Below are positions 18,773-25,292 of a stretch of DNA of 25,292 nt, piece by piece (position 1 is the stretch's first letter; each line of letters starts with the position of its first letter). Source of the stretch: Priapulus caudatus (taxonomy: Eukaryota; Priapulida; Priapulimorpha; Priapulimorphida; Priapulidae); contig NW_014577859.1 in assembly GCF_000485595.1 (NCBI RefSeq), positions 36,538 through 61,829 of the forward strand. Direction: 5' to 3'. The position numbers were made by a program, and so were the translations under genes. The notes under the pieces are model-generated. The model was not told the origin of the DNA and searched no databases. It saw only the letters and a list, made by a program, of their open reading frames with translations.

Positions 18773-18930
18773 TGTGTGTTCGTTCGTTTGGTGCTACCTG
18801 TTATCTGTCTACGCGACATCACCGTTCCTGCTGTATTATCCGCGCAGCGATATCGGACACTGAATCGATCTGGAACGCTGTTACAAAACAAGTCTGCGGA
18901 CCGTAGTCGGCCACCTAGGCGCCAGCTACA
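18773..18930 (+). repeat. Truncated 5' LTR (U5 end) of right-hand copy
   Basis: Corresponds to 12487-12644, beginning abruptly inside the LTR just after the flank sequence ends. It ends GCTACA and is followed by an eroded PBS (about 18938-18955). It carries many small insertions and deletions. The junction at 18768-18774 shares CTGTGT with the LTR position it joins. Confidence 0.8.
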
Positions 18931-19022
18931 GTGCGTCAATGCGGGCCTCGTCGGCGGTCAGTTAGCGCAGAGAGTGCAATGCAAGGTGCGCTATAGACGA
19001 ATAGGAGCCCAGGGAAAAAGAC

Positions 19023-20447
19023 ATGTCGGTTTTATAAAGATCGGCTTTTTCTGACCTCGAAGAGAAATGGTGGGCCGACGCGTTGACCAAGGAGGAGGCA
19101 CAATGAGTCATCGACACGCTGCGTGAAGGGAAGTATGTGTGGTCTTATTTTCGGAAGCGGACAGGTTACCGACACAGTCACGATGCGCGTCGTATCTGCA
19201 TCGATGAGTCTCTACTTAGGAGAGACTCCAGGAGGCCGCCAAGATTGTTGGTTATTTTAGATTTTAAAGAAACAGGATCTAGAGATTACAGGAAACGTGG
19301 CACGAATATGACAAGGAAAGGGTCACAGACGAAGCCACCCACCTACCCCCACCTGAGTAGCTCAGGGAAGGCTTTTAGTTTTTGGTTCGTTCGAACAGCC
19401 GGCAGCATTCTAAGCAGGAAAATCGTATACGAATTCGGATTTGCGCTGGACGGAAGCCGAAATTCACTGGGGCGAGCGGCTGCGAGGTGTAGGGGTTATA
19501 CGGCTACGGTTTGGGATTGCTACAAAAGGGGGAGATCGAGCAGACTATGCCTTTAGACGTGAGAGAGGTCCGTGGCGCAGTTTTTCGGAACCTCAACTTT
19601 AGGAAAGGAGATGGAATTTGCCCTAAAGCCTTCGCTGATAAAGTTCGATGATGCGGCTAGATATAAGTCAGTTGTCAAGCATGGATGGAATTCAATTAGG
19701 ATTATGCTTGGGGTGGATCTAGGAGTGATGAAGGATGCCACGATCACAGCCTCTGACTACAGCGGCGATGGTTGCTTTTCTGCACGCAGGTCTCGATCGG
19801 TAATGAGCGCCGGACCCAGTCCACGTTTCGGTGAGCTACCCGTCAGGGCAGTAAGTATGACGAAAGGGCCGAGGAATACGGCGCGGTTTCATGCCGGCCA
19901 GCTGTTCACCGCGGCGTACCGGCATGATGGCATCAGACGGAGCAGTTCCTGCTAGATAACTGGAAGGAATAGGAATGTAAGAAATACAATGCGCTTTTTA
20001 CGCACTCTTGCAAGGACCAAAGAACGCTAGCGGCTATAACTGGGATGAGCACAGTATGAGGGCCGCTTACAGGAAACCGTCATCTGTGGAAACCCGCCAC
20101 AGTGAGACACTCAGTACGAGCTGTGATGCAACAAGAGATCCAGATGTCGGTTACGGCAAAAGGTGCGGGTGAGACAGGAAAGGTTTGGGATCTGAAAGAC
20201 GTTGAGAGTCAAAGCAACAACTACGCAGAAGCTGAGCAGAGGGTCAAGGTCGGAGAAAGGAGTGAGAATGCACCACATTCGAGAATGCAAGCTCCCTAAT
20301 TTAGGGCAGAATAGCTGAATGGAATGTTATTTTGCAGCTGGAACGGGACACATCAGGAGATTGCTCGCGCGATTTGCGCAATGCCGGCATGTTTACGATA
20401 ATCGCGAACAGATCAGGAGTGCCGAGAGGTCAGACCCGTTAAACTAG
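19023..20447 (+). pseudogene. gag: gag of right-hand copy, riddled with indels
   Basis: Follows 12740-14215 from the ATG (19023-19025) to the stop (20445-20447), with small indels every 10-20 bases that keep breaking the frame. Recognisable pieces include the gag core around 19575-19960 and the zinc-knuckle region around 20325-20375. The GTTAAAC heptamer (20438-20444) and downstream stem 1 are intact. No protein could be made as written. Damage is equally dense in flanking non-coding DNA, so it looks like sequence error as much as decay. Confidence 0.85.
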
Positions 20448-22370
20448 GACAGGCTAGGAAAGAAGTCGTAGCCTGGCCCATAGTACCGACTGAGGGGTAC
20501 CCACATCTCTGCGTTTCACACTCTTCTCCAGAAGCAAGATGCAAGAACGCGATAAGAACACCTTAGGAAAATGCTAATAATCAGCCAATATATTTAGGCA
20601 TGCTGACCAGCCACACGGATTACGATCTATCTCCGTGGCACCCTGCCAGTGTCATCCACGTGGGTGATACCTGTGAGTAGAGGATGTGAATGACTTTTAT
20701 AGACAGCGGATCAAGTACGCCGCTGATAAATGAAGATAGTCAACGACATCAAAGCAAATACGGGTTACACGTATAACAAGAAAGAGGATCTGAGATAGAG
20801 CAAACGGCGAAGCATTTAATAGTCTGGAGAGACTAATGTCCATCTTAGAATCGCGATTCATACCTACATAGAAAACAATGGTTATTGCCCAATTAGGTGG
20901 ATTTTTAGATGGGGATTTTGTCACTCGACTTTCTGCGTCCCAGAACAATGGCTATCCCTGACATTTATCAACAGTGCTATCACTTCCGATGAGAGAAATT
21001 TCAGTTTTGACAGAGAGGAGAGAATGTAGATCGGTATCGTGGATGAGCGACGATGCTGAAACCAGGGGAAAATACGATAATCCCTGATGACTTATGCAGA
21101 CGGATAAGGCTATCAGAGGAAGCACGTTAAAACTATGCCTATCCTCTTGAATTTCAGAGCTGGCAGCAAGGGGTTCGTTGGAGCCCGAAATTCCAGGCAT
21201 GTGATTCCGTCAGTACCTTGAGTTATCTCCACCAGGAGAAGTCTACCCTGTTGTTGGGATCGCAAGGGGGGAACTAAAACCAGTGCAGGAGAGTGAACCA
21301 GCGAGCGACGCTCCCAATGCGTATGCGTTGTCACGTTAGGACAGTACGGGAAATGCCCCCGAACGGAGAACTGCCGATAGCAGGCATGGATGATGGGAGC
21401 GGCATGACCCGCCATCGATGAAGATCTGCACTCAGAGGAAGAGGAAACGCCCACGTTTCAGGAGGGAAGAAGACGATGAGAGTTGTTAGCGTTAACATCC
21501 AGCTGTTTAGGAAGAGCAGTAAATTCTACTATGGAATATGACCCCCAGGCCGTAATGAGGAATACGTTCTTCATGTGAGGATAAGGAGTCAGCTGTGGCA
21601 GGGTATAGTAGTGACGACGGGACGTACCGAGGATTTTCGCAGGAACCAGAGAAATTCGAGGATTCAGTGGAAACCATATGTATGATCCAGATAAATATTA
21701 GGAGAGTACAGGATAAGACCCTGTGACTTGCTTTTACTGCACAGTAACGAAAGAAGCGGGCGTTGAAGACTGAGTTCTCAGAAATTAGCGAATGTCGAGC
21801 GAACGCTTACTGGCAGGGGCAGTGAATCAATTAGAGCTGCAGGACGCTAAATTGTATACGACGTGGAGACGCCAGTCACCGCCGACATGCTCATCCCATA
21901 CCATCAGTTGTAATACCTAGGCTTGCAAAGAGAATCATTTCAGCATTACACTTACATCGTACAGCTCTAGTATTCATAGAGAGAGAAACGGCAGTAGACC
22001 AGACATCAGCAACGTTCTACCTGGCCACTACACCGAAGATATCACGAGATGGTGCCAGTACTTGCCCTGTCTCTCTCGGAAGGACCTGCGAAAAGGCTGA
22101 GAAGAGAAGGTTAAACGTCGAGTAAGAGCGAGTTGAGAAGAAAAGGAAGGCAGTAGAGACTGTTGAGGGGAGTAAGAGTTCTTAGATGGCGAAGATTGCG
22201 AGAACCACGAGAGAAGCGAGAGCTCACAGACCATGTCGAGGAAGGCGATGATGAGGTGGGAGGAAATCCCGTGGGTATTATTTCGGAACCGGCCTAGATA
22301 GGGGACAGCAAACTACGAAGCAATCTTGTCTGAGCGGGACAGAGCCGTAAACCCAGAGATGATTGTAGAG
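20448..22370 (+). pseudogene. pol: pro and pol remnants of right-hand copy
   Basis: Runs parallel to 14216-16230: the protease active-site region (about 20690-20720), linker, RNase H end (about 21316-21336), acidic linker, integrase zinc-binding cysteines (about 22050-22072) and C-terminal tail. The same internal deletions are present as in the central copy, so both descend from one deleted element. The frame is broken throughout. Confidence 0.8.
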
Positions 22371-22571
22371 AAGAGGCATCATTATTTTATTATGTTTGGT
22401 TTGTTTAGGTGCGACGTCAGCGACTCATCTTTAGAGTTTTATTACAGACATATGTTATTTGGCAGATTTAATTTCGTAGATACTATTAATATAAAAACAG
22501 ATTTCATTCGCGACCGTTAGGAGACGAAGGCGTATCGAGGACGGATACCTAATACGAATTGGACCGAGGAT

Positions 22572-23731
22572 TGTGGAGCATTTCGGGTGTGTACTTACAT
22601 GTAGCAGCTAGACTAGTCAGGAATGGATAACTGAACTCACTAATATGGATGGATATACCCATTATTTACTAAAGAGAGGATAAGATATAGACGACCTCAA
22701 TAACTATGTCAACCGCACGCATTGGGCGCATCCATCTTGGGATCTGCTTATCACTGCTGTGCTGCTGCCCTTCTAGGAAACAAGGAGTGTTACGCGGGAG
22801 AATGCGAAACGAATAAATGGAATATTAATCAACCGGTTATGTATTAGTTATCAGCATAATATATGAGGAGTTTGAATAGACATGATATAGTTAGTTGTCG
22901 AAAGAGATAATATTACGTAGAGGCAAGAAACGAGATGTCATAAGGATGATGCAATAATGATGATACCAGTCACTGCCGTGCACACTCGCGTGACTAAACC
23001 TGTGAGTCATTACCCCCCTCGGTACGCGGTACGTATTGCACCACGAGCGGAACCCGTAGGGGCGGCGGTGTTGCATGCTAAGTATTCAAGGCTGAGACGG
23101 ACATCCCGACGTCGAAGCAGCATTTGTTATCTTTCATGTCTATGAAGAGGGAAGAACGAAGTTAAGGAGAGCAAGAGACGACGAAGGAGAGGACGGAAGA
23201 CAGAAGGAGGCGAGCGAGAAAGCGTCTCAGAGAGATACGGGAACCTAGCACAAGTTTACAGTAGGCGAAAACCGGAGACACAAGGCGAGAGAGGGATAAA
23301 AGAGGACGGAGAAGGGTTACCGGTTAGGTTAGAGCCAGCGTGGGACAGACGGCAGGACTCTTTGCGCGACTGCCTAGGTCTACGCGTAGGAGAGCACGCA
23401 GTTTGTGTTCTGAGAGAGGAGCACGAACCGGCGAGCGTCGTTTACTTCGTCATATTCAAATCTATAGTGCTGATAGGTCTGCGGCACATCGAGCGCCAGA
23501 GGATTATTTCAGTGAACTAGTAACAATAAGGAATATAAGCTATACCCATAACCATTAACGCATCATCTTGTTCTGTTTCTTATGGGTGAGTTGCTACATG
23601 TATCTCACTAACGCGGACATCACCGTCTGCCTTTTATACCGGCCGGACGCGGACACTGAAATCCCACTTACGGAGGAACGCGTTAAACAACAACGTTCCC
23701 AACGTAGTCGGCCACCGCCTAGGGCCACTCA
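22572..23731 (+). repeat. 3' LTR of right-hand copy, degenerate
   Basis: Starts TGTGGAG and ends GGCCACTCA, and follows 16447-17672. The TATA box is changed (TATTCAAGG near 23080), the purine-rich array is shortened (about 23145-23220), and the AATAAA is lost. The general order is kept. Confidence 0.85.
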
Positions 23732-24873
23732 TTAAATGTCTCCATGGAATTTTGCTGTATATAACATCTACGTTTACCTAGGGTACTATTCGGTGAGTAA
23801 TTGGCAGCTGCTTTTCTGTTTGATGCTGGCGGCAGCACAATTACTGATTTTGTTCATAAGTTCCCGAGATATAACGACTTATTACGGGTAGTGGACTATG
23901 CAGTTCAAACCGAGACGTGTACCGACTTCTGATTGTAAAAGCACTAAATTCGATATACGACCGTACATATAAAATATCAAGTTCTAGTTTCTAACCATTG
24001 AAATGCCCTGAAAGTAAAGAATATACCTGTATTTGTATGTTATCGATTAACATGGTGGCTGGCTTGAGCTAGCTTATCTGTGAATTATTACTGCTGGACA
24101 TAGGTGATTAAACAGATGTACAATTAATACTATCTCTCTTGTCCCCCTTGCAGATATTTTGGCGTTAGAAAGTATAGGCATGTATTATGAGGTGTAACGA
24201 CTACCACGTATGATCACGAATTACGGATACGCTATCTCGACACGTAAGTTCATATACATACCGTCGATACGTATCATGGGCGCAGAAAATTGTACTCCCG
24301 ATACTTTCAGACAACGTCCCTACCTCAACTTTAATATGAGTATATCCACAAGCCCTGCAATCATATTGCCATAATCAGTTTGTTGCCAGCATATCTTCTC
24401 CTATAATTAATGCTTGGTCCTGATACTAAGGTGGGTTAGTATATATATTCTTATTTGGTTGACATGCTTTGCCAGCTAGTTTATGGCGATTTGCATTGAC
24501 TGTATCCTGTCCATGGCCTGTGATGCTTGTAAGTGTAGAAGTTACTATACAAGCAGTATTCCTTGGGTCATAAAAGATATACTAATCTGTAGCGATGATG
24601 GCAGCTGTAGTTCACTTAAGAAATCTACCAGACTTGCTTGGTCCCTCTATCTGTGACCTGTATTATCACAGCATTCTGCAGTGAGACGCTTTCTTGTGAA
24701 GTTGTACACGTATGTGCATCTCTTTGAAAAGTCATTATCCTTATTCTGCAGACGTGATGTCATAAACTTAGCAGTGAAACTTTATTTTTCTAATAGCTTG
24801 CGTCGATTTGTTCTCCAAAGTTAACTGGCCTCTTATCGAGACCCGGGAGAGACAGGGGGGTCACCTTAGCTGA
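23732..24873. repeat. Second copy of duplicated 3' flank
   Basis: Matches 17673-18772 along its whole length with frequent small indels, including the ACGATAC cluster (about 24190-24285). It ends with GTCACCTTAGCT, after which unique sequence begins, whereas the first copy runs into LTR sequence at the same point. This defines a direct duplication of about 6.2 kb. Confidence 0.8.
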
Positions 24874-24987
24874 AAGAGAAACGCAATTTCATGCATATGC
24901 AATGCATTCGTGTACATACCGTAAGGAATGTAAGTCTGGGAGGCAGCCGCGTGTGGTGTGGTCAGCTGGGGTCATTTAGGCAGCCGC

Positions 24988-25292
24988 AAAATTGAGTAGA
25001 ATTAGAGCTTGAAAAGGAAACCGCACATGAAACCCTATTGGAAATTTTCGGGATGGTCCTAGCGTCGGACATGGACAGCTGCCAGAATTCTTTAAGTGGT
25101 GGGCGCATGCGCCAGAGCTAAAAAACCGAGTACCCCAAAAGTTGAGCTAGATTGCTGCGAAAGGAAACTTTCTGGCACCATTGGAAATGTTCACGCATAG
25201 GTCCGGTATCGTAATGGGCCCTGCCAGAATAAATTAGTGGTGGCGTGTATCCGCGCAGGACGCCCCAAATGCCCCCACCACCAAAATTGAGC
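24988..25292. repeat. Tandem repeat of about 147 bp, entering at right edge
   Basis: Two units (about 24988-25136 and 25137-25282) and the start of a third (AAAATTGAGC at 25283). Shared words in order are TTGAG, GGAAAC, ATTGGAAAT, GTCC, GCCAGAAT, GTGGTGG/GTGGTGGCG and CCCAAA. Units differ by substitutions and indels. It is probably the border of a longer satellite array beyond the window. Confidence 0.65.

Noticed and set aside
1-25292. Prokaryotic genes, CRISPR arrays, tRNA or rRNA genes
   Set aside because: No operon-like gene packing, no regularly spaced identical repeats, and no cloverleaf or conserved tRNA B-box-like sequence was seen by eye.

Overview
The window looks like eukaryotic, probably invertebrate metazoan, genomic DNA. 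There are no dense colinear genes, Shine-Dalgarno sites or operons. There is a Ty3/gypsy-type LTR retrotransposon, a degenerate TTAGGG tract, a hAT/MITE-like ACGATAC cluster and the start of a satellite-like tandem repeat. I recognise no host protein-coding gene.

The centrepiece is one retrotransposon on the + strand at 11383-17672. It has a 5' LTR (11383-12644), a primer-binding site matching tRNA-Pro (12652-12669), an intact gag (12740-14215), a retropepsin in the -1 frame (14164-14805), remnants of RNase H and integrase (15029-16230), a weak polypurine tract and a 3' LTR (16447-17672). Reverse transcriptase, most of RNase H and the integrase catalytic core are missing, so it is an internally deleted, non-autonomous element. 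Gag ends on a G-TTA-AAC slippery heptamer directly before its TAG. An apparently perfect H-type pseudoknot lies 5 nt downstream, in exactly the register needed to enter the protease frame.

Two further copies flank it. The first is inverted at 1-2783: part of gag, the PBS and a whole LTR on the minus strand. It shares 5' flanking DNA with the central copy (2784 to about 3620 pairs with about 10570-11382), so the arrangement is a long inverted duplication around a spacer of about 7 kb. The second is a direct copy at 18773-24873, which repeats 12487-18772, 3' flank included, but carries small indels throughout coding, LTR and flanking DNA alike. A clean tile (about 11735-18772) is thus bordered by indel-rich sequence on both sides. 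This fits an unpolished long-read assembly at least as well as true decay.

The spacer (about 3620-10570) has no convincing gene. It holds a perfect 17-bp-arm hairpin (4147-4189), a degenerate GT tract, a diverged direct repeat (about 4970-5700 and 9660-10345), a TTAGGG-like tract (7197-7254) and a GC-rich block with a strikingly A-poor + strand (about 7912-9030). The right edge (24988-25292) enters a tandem repeat of about 147 bp.
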